DNA from: Paracidovorax cattleyae
GTDB lineage: Bacteria > Pseudomonadota > Gammaproteobacteria > Burkholderiales > Burkholderiaceae_C
Length of the DNA: 64,000 bases
Reading direction: 5' to 3'
NCBI RefSeq assembly: GCF_900104515.1
Contig: NZ_FNJL01000010.1
Span: forward strand, 111,562-175,561
Every line of letters starts with the position of its first letter. Positions within the stretch are counted from its first letter, which is position 1. The notes under the pieces are model-generated. The model was given only the letters and a program-made list of their open reading frames with translations. It made no database searches and was not told where the DNA came from. Below, in pieces: positions 9,431 through 18,589 of this stretch. The position numbers and the translations under genes were made by a program.

Positions 9431-10492
9431 ATGCAAAAAGTCACGTTGGGCGCGAGCGCGCTCCAGGTTTCCCCCATCTGCCTCGGAACCATGACATTCG
9501 GCGAGCAGGTGGGCGAAGCCGACGCCCATGCCATCCTCGATCGCTCGCTGGCGGCCGGCATCGACTTCATCGACACGGCCGAGATGTACGCCGTGCCGGC
9601 GCGCGCCGAAACCTACGGCGCGACCGAATCCATCATCGGCCGCTGGTTCGCCAAGAACCCGGGCGCCCGCGGCAAGGTCGTGCTCGCCACCAAGGTGGCC
9701 GGCCCCTCGCGCGGCATGCCCTGGGTGCGCGAAGGCAAGGGGATGACGGCGGCCGACATCCAGGCCTCCTGCGAGGGCAGCCTGCGCCGCCTGCAGACCG
9801 ACGTGATCGACCTCTACCAGATCCACTGGCCCGAGCGCCACGTGCCCGCCTTCGGCACCCTGTACTACGACCCGCAGAAGGAAACCTCGGCGACACCCAT
9901 TCGCGAGCAGCTCGAAGCCGTCGCGAAGCTGGTGCAGGCCGGCAAGGTGCGCTACGTGGGCCTGTCCAACGAGACGCCCTACGGCGTGCACGAATTCGTC
10001 CGGCTGGCCGAGGCGCACGGCCTGCCGCGCGTGGCGACGGTGCAGAACCCGTACTGCCTGATCAACCGCACCTGGGACAACGCGATGGACGAAACCTGCC
10101 ATCGCCTGGGCGTATCGCTGCTGGCCTATTCGCCGCTGGCCTTCGGCCTGCTGACCGGCAAGTACGACCGGCATGCGCCCACCGACCCGGGCGCGCCGCA
10201 GGGCGCGCGCATCGCCCGCTACGAGTCGGTGCGCAAGCAGCGCTGGGGCCGGCCCGAGGCGCTGGCCGCCGCGCGCTGCTACAACCAGCTCGCCCGCGAC
10301 AACGGCCTGACGCCCACGCAGATGGCGCTGGCCTTCTGCTACCGCAACTGGCGGGTGGCCAGCACCATCATCGGCGTGACCTCCCTGGCCCAGCTGGAGG
10401 ATGACATTGCCGCGTGGAACACGCAGCTTTCGCCCGACCTGCTGGCGGCCATCGACGCGATCCGCTGGGACATCCGGGACCCCGCCCTGTGA
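9431..10492 (+). CDS. Aldo/keto reductase, Tas-like
   Basis: The 353-residue protein is an NADPH-dependent aldo/keto reductase of the Tas/YgdS kind. The catalytic set is visible as Asp48 and Tyr53 (DTAEMY), Lys88 (ATKVAG) and His132 (QIHWPER); the C-terminal cofactor stretch ASTIIGVTSLAQLEDD is present. The natural substrate is unknown. The start MQKVTLGASA at 9431 matches the family; the longer open frame upstream is antisense to the glycosylase gene. Its stop overlaps the GTG start of the next gene, so the two form a coupled unit. Confidence 0.9.
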   Translation: MQKVTLGASALQVSPICLGTMTFGEQVGEADAHAILDRSLAAGIDFIDTAEMYAVPARAETYGATESIIGRWFAKNPGARGKVVLATKVAGPSRGMPWVREGKGMTAADIQASCEGSLRRLQTDVIDLYQIHWPERHVPAFGTLYYDPQKETSATPIREQLEAVAKLVQAGKVRYVGLSNETPYGVHEFVRLAEAHGLPRVATVQNPYCLINRTWDNAMDETCHRLGVSLLAYSPLAFGLLTGKYDRHAPTDPGAPQGARIARYESVRKQRWGRPEALAAARCYNQLARDNGLTPTQMALAFCYRNWRVASTIIGVTSLAQLEDDIAAWNTQLSPDLLAAIDAIRWDIRDPAL

Positions 10493-10992
10493 GTCGCCGG
10501 GACCGGGCCGGCGCCCACGTCAGCGAAACGCCGGCCACGCAGTTCCTGCGCCGCCACGGCGTGGCGTTCACCGAGCATCCCTACGAGTACGTGGAGCACG
10601 GCGGCACGGCCGAGTCGGCGCGGCAACTGGGGCTGGACGAGCACATCGTCGTGAAGACGCTGGTGATGCAGGACCAGGACGCCCGGCCGCTGATCGTGCT
10701 CATGCACGGCGACCGCAAGGTGTCCACCAAGAACCTGGCCCGGCAGATCGGTGCCAGGTCGGTGGAGCCCTGCAAGCCCGAGGTGGCGAACCGCCACAGC
10801 GGCTACCTCGTCGGCGGCACCTCTCCCTTCGGAACGCGGCGCGAGATGCCGGTGTACGTGGAGGAGACCATCCTGGCGCTCCCTCGCATCGCCATCAACG
10901 GCGGGCGCCGGGGCTTCCTGGTGCAGCTCGATCCCGCGGTCTGCGTGCAGGCCCTGGGCGCGCGGCCCGTGCAGTGCGCGCTGGCAGAATAG
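10489..10992 (+). CDS. ybaK: YbaK-type aminoacyl-tRNA deacylase (Cys-tRNA(Pro) deacylase family)
   Basis: The 167-residue protein matches the YbaK/EbsC branch of INS-type editing domains, which hydrolyse mischarged Cys-tRNA(Pro). The conserved active-site lysine lies in HIVVKTLVM and the GTSPFGTR loop is present. The GTG at 10489 overlaps the stop of the reductase gene (GTGA) and gives the normal N-terminus; the upstream in-frame Met would lie inside the reductase gene. It is followed after about 55 bases by plsY. Confidence 0.9.
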   Translation: MSRRDRAGAHVSETPATQFLRRHGVAFTEHPYEYVEHGGTAESARQLGLDEHIVVKTLVMQDQDARPLIVLMHGDRKVSTKNLARQIGARSVEPCKPEVANRHSGYLVGGTSPFGTRREMPVYVEETILALPRIAINGGRRGFLVQLDPAVCVQALGARPVQCALAE

Positions 10993-11047
10993 CCGGCCCG
11001 TGCGCGGCGGCCGACGCCGCGCCCCGCTCCACCACAAGGACACGATC

Positions 11048-11680
11048 TTGACCGCCGTCTATTCCCTCCTGGCCACGCTCGCCGCCTACCTGCTGGGCTC
11101 GCTCTCCTTCGCCGTCATCGTGAGCCGCGCGATGGGGCTCAGCGATCCCCGCACCTACGGAAGCAAGAACCCGGGCGCCACCAACGTGCTGCGTTCGGGC
11201 AGCAAGGCGGCCGCAGTGGTGACGCTGCTGTTCGACGCGCTCAAGGGCTGGCTGCCGGTGGTGCTGGCCCAGGCGTTCGGTCCGCGCTACGGGCTGGGGG
11301 AGGGCACGGTCGCGCTCGTGGGGCTGGCCGCCTTCCTGGGCCATCTCTGGCCGGTGTTCTTCCGCTTCGAGGGGGGCAAGGGCGTGGCCACGGCCCTGGG
11401 CGTGCTGATGGGCGTGAGCGTCTGGCTGGGTCTCGCCACGCTGCTCACCTGGGTCATCATCGCGTTCTTCTTCCGCTATTCATCCCTGGCCTCGCTGGTC
11501 GCGGCAGCCTTCGCGCCGCTGTACTACGTGCTCGGCGGCGGCGTGGCCTGGTATGCCGAGCCGCCGGTGGGCGTGGCCATCACCGCCATGTCGGCGCTGC
11601 TCGTCTGGCGCCACCGCGAGAACATCCGCCGCCTCGTCGCCGGCACCGAATCGCGCCTGGGCAGCAAGGGCAAATCCTGA
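11048..11680 (+). CDS. plsY: Glycerol-3-phosphate acyltransferase PlsY
   Basis: This inner-membrane enzyme transfers the acyl group from acyl-phosphate to glycerol 3-phosphate, the first step of phospholipid synthesis. The 210-residue product has five to six membrane helices, the [14 protein letters not shown] motif and [16 protein letters not shown] start at 11048 is preferred because AAGGA sits 6-7 bases upstream and the N-terminal helix then begins normally; no ATG offers this. Its stop codon directly abuts the stop of the convergent HD-domain gene. Confidence 0.95.
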   Translation: MTAVYSLLATLAAYLLGSLSFAVIVSRAMGLSDPRTYGSKNPGATNVLRSGSKAAAVVTLLFDALKGWLPVVLAQAFGPRYGLGEGTVALVGLAAFLGHLWPVFFRFEGGKGVATALGVLMGVSVWLGLATLLTWVIIAFFFRYSSLASLVAAAFAPLYYVLGGGVAWYAEPPVGVAITAMSALLVWRHRENIRRLVAGTESRLGSKGKS

Positions 11681-12730
11681 TCAGCGGGGGGCGCCGGGCG
11701 CGCCCACCAGGCCGGCGATGCCGCGGTACTGGCGGGCGGCATAGAGTCCCAGGCGCACCAGCAGGCGGTGGTCCAGCTCCACCTGCACGGCCGAGCGCGC
11801 CAGCGCCGACTGGATGCGCGGGCGCCCGGTGGCCGTCTGGTGCAGCGCGGGCTGGCGCCTCTGCTCTCCCTCGCGGTCGATCACGCTGGCCACCAGTGGT
11901 GAATTGATCTTCTCGCTGCGGCGCAGCACCAGCGCAGTCTCGCCATTGTCCAGCCGCACGAATGTGCCCGGCGGGCACAGCCCCACGGAGCGCACGAGCG
12001 CATAAGTGACCTCGTCGCGGCGCTCGTCGTCGTGGCCCACGATGGCGCGCACCGAATCGGTGGCGCTGCGCCCCGCCCGGGACTTGCGGGGGCTGATCAT
12101 GGCCGCGTAACGGTCGATCGTGCCGATGATGCGGGTGAGCCGCCGCGCCGCCGGCAGGGTGGCGACCGCGCGCGCATCGCCCTCGGCAAGCGGGGCATGG
12201 TGGTGGCCCACCACTTCGAGCCACAGCGTGTCGCCGATGCCCAACTGCTCCAGCAGGATCCGGCTGCGCCGGGGGTGTTCGTCGATGGCTTTCTGCTGGG
12301 TGGATGAAGGGCGCTCCCGCTGGTTGGCCAGTTCGTCCTGCAGGGCCGTCATGCCGATGTTCATCGTCATCGCCGCGCGCACCAGGCTGTCGCGTTCGGC
12401 GGGCGGCAACTGCAGCTCGTGCGCGAGGATGTGGCAGAGCGTGCCGCAGACCAGCGCGTGCGAGGCGCTGTAGCCCACGCTGGAGGTGGCGGCGAGCTGG
12501 AACATCAGGTAGAGCGCCGCATCCGTGTCGTGCGCGACGAGATCCTGCAGCCAGGCGTCGCACTGGCGCATCTTGGCGGCGAAGTCCACCACGCTGCCGG
12601 GCCGCGAAAGCAGGACGGACAGGGCCGATTCCAGGTCGGACCACAGGCCGAGCAGGTCTTCGTATTCGCTGTCGGGGGCCTCTGCATGCAGGGCCGCAGG
12701 GCGGGATGACGAGGGCGGCGGGAAGGGCAT
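11681..12730 (-). CDS. HD-GYP-like domain protein with degenerate metal site
   Basis: The 349-residue protein has an HD-GYP-like helical domain at about residues 85-260 and a small beta-rich tail (GTFVRLDNGETALVL) often seen after HD-GYP domains. In active HD-GYP phosphodiesterases the metal site reads HDIGK and HHERWDGSGYP; here the matching stretches are MNIGM and GHHHAPL. The protein therefore probably lost c-di-GMP hydrolysis and may act as a binding or signalling protein. It is 14 bases downstream of the retropepsin-like gene on the same strand. The start at 12730 avoids overlap with that gene. Confidence 0.75.
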   Translation of the reverse strand: MPFPPPSSSRPAALHAEAPDSEYEDLLGLWSDLESALSVLLSRPGSVVDFAAKMRQCDAWLQDLVAHDTDAALYLMFQLAATSSVGYSASHALVCGTLCHILAHELQLPPAERDSLVRAAMTMNIGMTALQDELANQRERPSSTQQKAIDEHPRRSRILLEQLGIGDTLWLEVVGHHHAPLAEGDARAVATLPAARRLTRIIGTIDRYAAMISPRKSRAGRSATDSVRAIVGHDDERRDEVTYALVRSVGLCPPGTFVRLDNGETALVLRRSEKINSPLVASVIDREGEQRRQPALHQTATGRPRIQSALARSAVQVELDHRLLVRLGLYAARQYRGIAGLVGAPGAPR

Positions 12731-12744
12731 GGCGTTGACAGGCC

Positions 12745-13434
12745 CTAGTGCCGCTTTTCCAGCACCAGCCGGTCGCCCGACCGGTTCATCTGGAATTCGT
12801 TGAGGGCGCTGTTGCCCAGCAGCACGTAGGGCATGCCCTGCGGCGTGACGATGGCGTCCACGCCGAACAGCTCCACGTCGCCCAGCCGGAGGGAGTCGAG
12901 CCGCAGGCGCCAGCCGCGGGCCGTGCCGTTGGCGGTGCCTATCGCCACGGGCTGGCCGCCACGGTAGTCCAGGCCCATGCGCTCGGCATCGGGCTGGCCG
13001 ATGGCCACCATGCTCGCGCCCGTGTCCACGAGGTACTGCATGCTGCGGCCGTTGACCGTGCCGGTGCCCGAGAAATGCCCGCGGCCGTCGGCGATGAGCA
13101 CCACGGTGCGCCCCGTGCCCGCGCCCCGGCTGCCGACGCTCACCGGCGCCTCGCCCAGCCGGACCGTGCGGCGTCCAGCGGCCGTTTCCAGCACGGCATC
13201 GTCGCGGCCGACGGAGACCACCGTCACGCCGCCGAGCGACTCGCCCGCGGCCAGCGCGCGGGGCGCGCCGCCATCGACCACCAGCAGCGCCTTGGTGCCC
13301 AGGATGCCCGTGAGCGCGATCGCCTGGGAGGCCGCCGGCAGCGGCGCGAGCCATGCCAGCGCGCAGGCGACGGCGCACGCCCGAGCCAGGCGCGGCGCCT
13401 GGGCCAGGGCAGGGGCGTCGGGCAGCGGGAGCAT
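12745..13434 (-). CDS. Retropepsin-like aspartic protease family protein (TIGR02281 type)
   Basis: The 229-residue protein has a hydrophobic N-terminal segment (residues ~18-38) that looks like a signal peptide or anchor, then a domain with the active-site motif DTGAS at residues 137-141 and a second hallmark in PQGMPYVLLGNSAL. Bacterial members are predicted periplasmic or membrane-bound proteases with one Asp per chain that work as dimers. The substrate is unknown. It lies upstream of the HD-like gene. Confidence 0.85.
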   Translation of the reverse strand: MLPLPDAPALAQAPRLARACAVACALAWLAPLPAASQAIALTGILGTKALLVVDGGAPRALAAGESLGGVTVVSVGRDDAVLETAAGRRTVRLGEAPVSVGSRGAGTGRTVVLIADGRGHFSGTGTVNGRSMQYLVDTGASMVAIGQPDAERMGLDYRGGQPVAIGTANGTARGWRLRLDSLRLGDVELFGVDAIVTPQGMPYVLLGNSALNEFQMNRSGDRLVLEKRH

Positions 13435-13468
13435 GGCGGGGTGGGCAGGCAGCGGGCGGCCCGTCAGG

Positions 13469-13954
13469 TCAGTCGCGGAAATTATCGAAGGACAGCGGCA
13501 CGTCGGTGATGTCCTTGCGGATCAGCGCCATCACGGCCTGCAGGTCGTCGCGCTTGGCGCCGGTCACGCGCACCTTCTCTTCCTGGATCGCGGCCTGCAC
13601 CTTGATCTTGCTCTCCTTGACGAGCTTCTGGATCTTCTTGGCCAGCTCGCTCTCGATGCCGTTGCGCACCTTGATGACCTGCTTGACCTTGTCGCCGCCG
13701 ATCTTCTGCACATCGCCCCTGTCCAGGAAACGGATGTCCACGTTGCGCTTGGTCAGCTTGTTGCGCAGGATGTCCTCGACCTGCTGCAGCTGGAACTCGG
13801 CATCGCCGAAGAGGGTGATCTCCCTGTCCTTGATCTCGATGGCGGCGGAGGTGCCCTTGAAATCGAAGCGGGTGCCGATTTCCTTGGCCGAGTTCTCCAC
13901 GGCGTTCTTCACTTCCACGAGGTTGGCTTCACAGACGGTATCAAAAGAAGGCAT
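13469..13954 (-). CDS. yajQ: YajQ-family nucleotide-binding protein
   Basis: The 161-residue protein is a full-length YajQ ([44 protein letters not shown]). The family binds nucleotides, and in Xanthomonas and Pseudomonas relatives c-di-GMP, to modulate transcription and virulence; in this organism the ligand is an inference. It diverges from murB across a 66-base gap that holds a perfect 9-bp hairpin (13982-14001). Confidence 0.95.
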   Translation of the reverse strand: MPSFDTVCEANLVEVKNAVENSAKEIGTRFDFKGTSAAIEIKDREITLFGDAEFQLQQVEDILRNKLTKRNVDIRFLDRGDVQKIGGDKVKQVIKVRNGIESELAKKIQKLVKESKIKVQAAIQEEKVRVTGAKRDDLQAVMALIRKDITDVPLSFDNFRD

Positions 13955-14020
13955 GGATTCGCTCTCGGTATCTCGGGTGGGGGGCCTCGCCAGCGAGGCC
14001 CGAATGCGACAATCCGGTGG

Positions 14021-15094
14021 ATGTTAGTCGAGAAAAACGTCCCCCTGCAGGCCTGCAACACCTTCGGCATCGTGGCGCGCGCCCATACGCTGGTGCGCGC
14101 GTGCTCGGCCGACGACGTGCGTGCGCTGCTCGCCGATCCGCAGCTCGGCGCCGGCCCGCTGTTCGTGCTGGGCGGGGGCAGCAACATCGTGCTCACGGGC
14201 GACGTCAAGCCCGTCGTGCTCAAGATAGAGATCCCGGGCATCCGCCTGGTCGAGGAAACCCCGCGCGCCTGGATCGTGGAGGCCGGCGCGGGCGTGCGCT
14301 GGCACGACGCGGTCGCCTGGACGCTCGAGCACGGCCTCCCGGGGCTGGAGAACCTGGCCCTCATCCCCGGCACCGTGGGGGCCGCCCCGGTGCAGAACAT
14401 CGGCGCGTACGGCGTCGAGCTGCAGGACCGTTTCGACTCGCTGGACGCCATCGACCTCGCCACCGGCCGCTCGTTCTCGCTGGAATCGGCACAGTGCGCC
14501 TTCGGCTACCGCGACTCCGTCTTCAAGCACGCGCCTGCCGGCAATGGGGCCGACACCGGCCTGCCCCGGGGAATGGGCCTGGCGGGCCGCGCGGTCATCA
14601 CGCATGTCCGCTTTCGCCTGCCCAAGCCCTGGAAGCCCGAGCTCGGCTACCTGGACCTGGAGCGCAAGCGCCAGGAGGCGGGCGTGGAGCAGCCCACGGC
14701 CCGCCAGATCTTCGACTGGGTGTGCGAGGTGCGCCGCGCCAAGCTGCCCGACCCGGCCGTGCTCGGCAATGCGGGCAGCTTTTTCAAGAACCCTACCGTG
14801 ACGCCGGAGCAGTGTTCGGACATCATCGCGCGCGACCCGAAGATCGTGCACTACCCGATGCCGGACGGCACCATCAAGCTCGCGGCAGGCTGGCTCATCG
14901 ATGCCTGCGGCTGGAAGGGCAAGACCGTCGGCAAGGCCGGCGTGTACGAAAAGCAGGCCCTGGTGCTGGTCAACCGCGGCCGCGGCGCCGACAGCGTCAC
15001 GGGCGGCGAGGTGATGACGCTGGCCAGGGCCATCCAGACCAGCGTGTACGAGCGCTTCGGCATCCGGCTCGAGCCGGAGCCGGTGGTGGTCTGA
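14021..15094 (+). CDS. murB: UDP-N-acetylmuramate dehydrogenase
   Basis: This flavoenzyme reduces UDP-GlcNAc-enolpyruvate to UDP-MurNAc with NADPH in peptidoglycan synthesis. The 357-residue product has the FAD loop [26 protein letters not shown], the YRDSVFK insert of type I MurB, and the catalytic serine in NAGSFFKNP. The ATG at 14021 fits; an open frame continues upstream but is antisense to yajQ. It is convergent with the MBL-fold gene. Confidence 0.96.
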   Translation: MLVEKNVPLQACNTFGIVARAHTLVRACSADDVRALLADPQLGAGPLFVLGGGSNIVLTGDVKPVVLKIEIPGIRLVEETPRAWIVEAGAGVRWHDAVAWTLEHGLPGLENLALIPGTVGAAPVQNIGAYGVELQDRFDSLDAIDLATGRSFSLESAQCAFGYRDSVFKHAPAGNGADTGLPRGMGLAGRAVITHVRFRLPKPWKPELGYLDLERKRQEAGVEQPTARQIFDWVCEVRRAKLPDPAVLGNAGSFFKNPTVTPEQCSDIIARDPKIVHYPMPDGTIKLAAGWLIDACGWKGKTVGKAGVYEKQALVLVNRGRGADSVTGGEVMTLARAIQTSVYERFGIRLEPEPVVV

Positions 15095-15125
15095 ACGGCC
15101 GCGCTGCCCGAACCCGCCGGGACGC

Positions 15126-16019
15126 TTACCAGGCCATCTCGCCCTTGAGCACCTTGGCGCCCAGTTCGAGCGATGTGCTCTCGCCGAGCTGGGGATAGGC
15201 TTCGCTCATCGCGCGCACCACGCCCGCGCTGTCCTTGGACTGCTGCAGCGCGGATTCGAACTTCACCAGGTAGCTGCGCGTGAAATCGATCGTGCCGGCA
15301 TCCAGCGGCGTGCCGGGTGCCATGTGGCCGGGCACGACGGTGCGCGGCTGCAGCGCCCTCATCTCGTCGAGCTGTGCGATCCAGGCCTGTCGCTCGGCGG
15401 GCTTCTGCGTATCGGCGGTCCACACGTGCATGTTGCCGAACACGGCCACGTTGCCGAGGATGGCGTGCAGCGAAGGCACCCATACATACGGACGGTGTGC
15501 CAGCGGGCCGGTCGTGCCGCGAATCTCGATCGCCTCGCCGTCCACCGTGAGCCGGTCCACCGCGAGGGCCTCGGGCACGATCGGCTGCGCGGGCGCGTTG
15601 GCGCCCATCTTCGGGCCCCAGAACGCCACCTTGGCGGGTAGTTTGGCGACGATCTTCTCGCGCACCGCCGGCGTGGCGACCACCTTCGCCTGCGGGAAGA
15701 GGGCCTTCAGCACTTCCGCGCCGAAGTAGTAATCCGGATCGGCGTTGCTCACGAGGATCGTGGTCAGCGTCCTGCCGCTGTCGAGCACGTTGGCGGCGAT
15801 GCGGTATGCGTCGGCCCGCGTGAAGCCTGCGTCGATCACGACGGCTTCCTTCGGCCCCGTGACCAGGGCCGAGTTCACGTGGAAGCTCGTGGCCGGCGCG
15901 TTGACCACCTGGAGCGCCAGCGGCTGCGCGGCCGACGATGCGGAGGAGAAAACGGCCAGCGTGGCGGCGATCACGGTGGCGCGAAGGGAAGATGCAGGGG
16001 CGGGTGCGTTCGAGGTCAT
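15126..16019 (-). CDS. MBL-fold hydrolase with atypical metal motif, exported
   Basis: The 297-residue protein begins with a signal peptide (cleavage expected near SSAAQ, residue ~30) followed by a metallo-beta-lactamase fold. The hallmark HxHxDH motif reads NADPDY (residues 92-97, in VSNADPDYYFG), so three zinc ligands are replaced, while a downstream VVPGHMAPG still offers a histidine. The start at 16019 places the signal peptide at the N-terminus; the longer open frame crosses the divergent promoter. It is divergent from a LysR gene that very likely controls it. Whether it still binds metal is uncertain. Confidence 0.82.
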   Translation of the reverse strand: MTSNAPAPASSLRATVIAATLAVFSSASSAAQPLALQVVNAPATSFHVNSALVTGPKEAVVIDAGFTRADAYRIAANVLDSGRTLTTILVSNADPDYYFGAEVLKALFPQAKVVATPAVREKIVAKLPAKVAFWGPKMGANAPAQPIVPEALAVDRLTVDGEAIEIRGTTGPLAHRPYVWVPSLHAILGNVAVFGNMHVWTADTQKPAERQAWIAQLDEMRALQPRTVVPGHMAPGTPLDAGTIDFTRSYLVKFESALQQSKDSAGVVRAMSEAYPQLGESTSLELGAKVLKGEMAW

Positions 16020-16065
16020 GCTGTCGGTATGGAAGGAGTCGCTGAGGCTGTCCACTGTATGTTCT

Positions 16066-16120
16066 TGGATCGATCGAATAAACGCTTCAAAATGCCCATA
16101 TTTGTTGCCTGGATCGATCA
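16066..16120. promoter_or_regulatory. Repeated GGATCGATC motif between divergent MBL-fold and LysR genes
   Basis: TTGGATCGATCGAA (from 16065) and CTGGATCGATCAAA (from 16109) occur as two near-identical copies about 44 bases apart in the 106-base divergent gap. Each contains the palindrome GATCGATC. Paired sites of this spacing suit a LysR tetramer, so they are the probable operator for self- and target regulation. Confidence 0.5.
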
Positions 16121-16125
16121 AATCG

Positions 16126-17016
16126 ATGGACCGACTCACCGCCATGCAGGTGTTCGCCGACGTGGCCTCCACCGGCAGCTTCACCGCCACCGCCAACCGG
16201 CTCGACATGTCGCGCGCCATGGTCACGCGCTACGTCGCAGCGATGGAGCGCTGGCTCGGTGCGCGCCTTCTGCAGCGCACCACCCGCCGGGTCACGCTCA
16301 CGGATGCGGGCGAGCAGTGCCTGCGCCGCAGCCTGCAGATGCTAGACATCGCCGCCGAGGTGGTGGACGAGACCGCGCCGTCCGACGGCACGCTGCGCGG
16401 CCAATTGCGCCTGGCCTGCAGCGTCTCATTTGGAGCCGCGCAACTGGCCGCGGCACTGGGTGACTTCCTGGCGATTCATCCCCACCTCAAGGTCGACCTG
16501 GACGCGGGCGAAGGCACGGTGAACCTCGTCGCGTCGCGCATCGATCTGGCGATCCGCATCAGCAGCGATCCGGACCCGGCCCTGATCGCGCGGCCCCTCG
16601 CCGCGTGCGAATCGGTGCTGGTGGCGGCGCCCGAATACCTGCGGTGCGCCGGCCGTCCCGCGCATCCGGCCGAACTGGCGGGCCATGCCTGCCTCGGGCA
16701 CGCCACCTACGGCCGCAGCCGGTGGCGCTTCTCGTCGGGCGGCGAGTCGGTGGAAGTGCCCGTGACGACACGCCTGACCGCGAACGACGCCGTGGTGCTG
16801 CTGGCGGCTGCCGAGGCCGGCGCAGGCATCGCGCTGCAGCCCGCCTATCTCGCACGCCCGCGCATCGCCGCCGGTGCGCTGGAAGCGCTGCTGCCGCAGT
16901 GGCAGCCGCCCGTGCTCACGGTCTATGCGCTGTACCCCTCGCGCCGGCACCTGCCGGCGGCCGTGCGGGCGCTGCTGGATTTCCTGGCCGAGCGCTTCGC
17001 GGTCGCGCGCTGGTAG
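16126..17016 (+). CDS. LysR-family regulator, divergent from the MBL-fold gene
   Basis: The 296-residue protein has the LysR helix-turn-helix (residues ~1-60, ASTGSFTATANRLDMSRAMV) and a typical effector domain closest to the AaeR/DsdC-like proteobacterial group. The ATG at 16126 gives the usual start MDRLTAMQVF; upstream frame is antisense. It probably represses or activates the divergent exported MBL-fold gene through the GGATCGATC repeats. It is convergent with the carboxymuconolactone decarboxylase-like gene. Confidence 0.92.
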   Translation: MDRLTAMQVFADVASTGSFTATANRLDMSRAMVTRYVAAMERWLGARLLQRTTRRVTLTDAGEQCLRRSLQMLDIAAEVVDETAPSDGTLRGQLRLACSVSFGAAQLAAALGDFLAIHPHLKVDLDAGEGTVNLVASRIDLAIRISSDPDPALIARPLAACESVLVAAPEYLRCAGRPAHPAELAGHACLGHATYGRSRWRFSSGGESVEVPVTTRLTANDAVVLLAAAEAGAGIALQPAYLARPRIAAGALEALLPQWQPPVLTVYALYPSRRHLPAAVRALLDFLAERFAVARW

Positions 17017-17041
17017 GCGCTGCGGCCGCACCAGAAAAGGC

Positions 17042-17512
17042 TCAAGACACCGCGTGCCCTGCAGGCGGCGCGCGAAACGCGACCATGAGACGGTTCCAGC
17101 CATTGATGGCAACGATGGCCATCGACAGCTCCACGATCTCCGCCTCGGTGAACCGGGCACGCACTTCGTCGTAGACACTGTCGGGCACCTGCGAAGAGGC
17201 CACCAGAGTGAGCGCCTCCGTCCATGCGAGGGCGGCGCACTCGCGGGCATCGAACACGCCGGACTCCCGCCAGGCGGCCAGCAGGTGCAGCCGGCGGTCG
17301 CTCTCTCCGTGCTCGCGCGCCACGCGGGCGTGCATGTCGATGCAGAAGGCGCAACCGTTGATCTGAGAGGCACGCATCTTCACCAGTTCGTGCAACTGCA
17401 CGGGCAGCGTGCCGGCGTTCACGTGCTTCTGCAGCGCGAACATCGCCTGGTAGCTGGCGGGGTGCCGGCGCGGCAGGTCGATGCGTGGGGCGTGGGCGGT
17501 GGTCGTGGTCAT
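17042..17512 (-). CDS. Carboxymuconolactone decarboxylase/AhpD-like protein
   Basis: The 156-residue protein is an AhpD-like fold with the redox motif CAFCIDMH (CxxCxxxH) that donates or accepts electrons in peroxide defence. It lies 121 bases downstream of an ECF41 sigma factor on the same strand. ECF41 genes are typically linked to carboxymuconolactone decarboxylases, oxidoreductases or epimerases, which they control. No separate ECF41-type promoter is visible in front of it, so it is probably co-transcribed with the sigma gene. The start MTTTTAHAPR is taken because earlier frame positions lie in a GC-rich non-conserved spacer. Confidence 0.88.
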   Translation of the reverse strand: MTTTTAHAPRIDLPRRHPASYQAMFALQKHVNAGTLPVQLHELVKMRASQINGCAFCIDMHARVAREHGESDRRLHLLAAWRESGVFDARECAALAWTEALTLVASSQVPDSVYDEVRARFTEAEIVELSMAIVAINGWNRLMVAFRAPPAGHAVS

Positions 17513-17633
17513 GGATGGCCTTTCGTCGAGAGGAACAGTTAAAGAAAAGGGAAGCGAACGAACGGAGCAGGGCGCGGGGCAGGGGCGCGTGCGCTGCATG
17601 GCCCCCCGCCCCGGCACTCGGCCCGTGGCGCGG

Positions 17634-18554
17634 TCAGAGGCCGCGTAACTTGTCCGGATTGAGGATCGAATAGATCGCACGGATGCGCACGCCGTCGGTC
17701 TCGAAAGCCATGACCGACCGCACGGCGCCGCCGTCTGCGTCGCGCACGATCAGGCCGGGCGCGCCGTTGACCTCGGCGGCTTCGAAGTGCTTGTCCGCGA
17801 GGTAGCGGCGCCAGATGCCCGCGGCCAGCCGGGCGAGCGCGCGCGGGCCGTGCAGCACCCGGCTGGCCGCGCGCACGCGGCCGCCGCCGTCGGAGGTCCA
17901 CTGCGCTTCTTCCGAAAACAGCGATAGCAGTTCGGCATGGCTCTGCGTGCGCATGCCTTCCAGAAAGCGTGCCACCAGGGCACGGGCCGCTTCCGGCGTG
18001 GCGGAAAAACGGGTCCTGCGGGCGCGCACCTGCGTGCGGGCGCGGTGCACCAACTGACGGCAGGCGGCTTCGGTGCGGCCCAGCACGTGCGCCACATCGC
18101 CGTAGTCGCTATCGAACACGTCATGCAGCAGGAAGGCGGCGCGCTCGTCGGGGGTCAATTGCTCCAGCACCACGAGCAGGGCGATGGACAGGTCGCCTGC
18201 CAGTTCCGCGCGCGCATCGGCCGGTGGCGCGGCCTCTGCGCCCAGCCAGGGCTCCGGCAGCCAGGGCCCGCGGTAAGCCTCGCGTTCGGCGCGCGCCGAA
18301 CGCAGCCGGTCCACGCACAGGCGCGTGGTGGTCGCGACGAGCCAGGCCTCCGCCGTCTGGACGCGGTCAGCCGGTGTCGCCTGCCAGCGCAGCCAGACGT
18401 CCTGCACGGCGTCTTCGGCGTCCGCGCGCGAGCCCAGCATCCGGTAGGCGATTGCGCCCAGCCGCGCGCGGTGGCGCTGGAACATGGCGGCATGGTCATC
18501 CTGGGCGGGGCCGGGGACAGGCATCGGCATCGACGGATAAAAATCGGTGTTCAT
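17634..18554 (-). CDS. ECF41-type RNA polymerase sigma factor (SigJ-like)
   Basis: The 306-residue protein has sigma region 2 (YRMLGSRADAEDAVQDVWLRW), region 4 (LTPDERAAFLLHDVFD) and a C-terminal SnoaL-like extension of about 100 residues with the ECF41 hallmarks WLPEP, DGGGR and NPDKL. The extension takes the place of an anti-sigma factor and modulates activity. A GTG start at 18590 is possible in frame but would sit in the -35 box of a matching ECF41 promoter, so the ATG at 18554 is preferred. That ATG follows the promoter's -10 element by only eight bases. The downstream AhpD-like gene is its likely target. Confidence 0.92.
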   Translation of the reverse strand: MNTDFYPSMPMPVPGPAQDDHAAMFQRHRARLGAIAYRMLGSRADAEDAVQDVWLRWQATPADRVQTAEAWLVATTTRLCVDRLRSARAEREAYRGPWLPEPWLGAEAAPPADARAELAGDLSIALLVVLEQLTPDERAAFLLHDVFDSDYGDVAHVLGRTEAACRQLVHRARTQVRARRTRFSATPEAARALVARFLEGMRTQSHAELLSLFSEEAQWTSDGGGRVRAASRVLHGPRALARLAAGIWRRYLADKHFEAAEVNGAPGLIVRDADGGAVRSVMAFETDGVRIRAIYSILNPDKLRGL

Positions 18555-18562
18555 ACCCTCAA

Positions 18563-18589
18563 GACGGATCGCGACCCCATTTTGTGACA
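18563..18589 (-). promoter_or_regulatory. ECF41-type promoter (autoregulation)
   Basis: On the minus strand TGTCACA (complement of 18583-18589) is followed by exactly 16 bases and CGTC (complement of 18563-18566). This is the target described for ECF41 sigma factors. It lies directly before the sigma gene's own ATG, so the factor probably drives its own operon. Confidence 0.75.

Noticed and set aside
10339..11344. Leftward open frames opposite the YbaK-type gene and plsY
   Set aside because: No ribosome site or motif; the plus-strand genes match known families over their full length.
13982..14001. Perfect 9-bp hairpin between yajQ and murB as a terminator
   Set aside because: It lies in a divergent promoter gap, has a 2-base loop and no T-run, so a terminator call is not supported.
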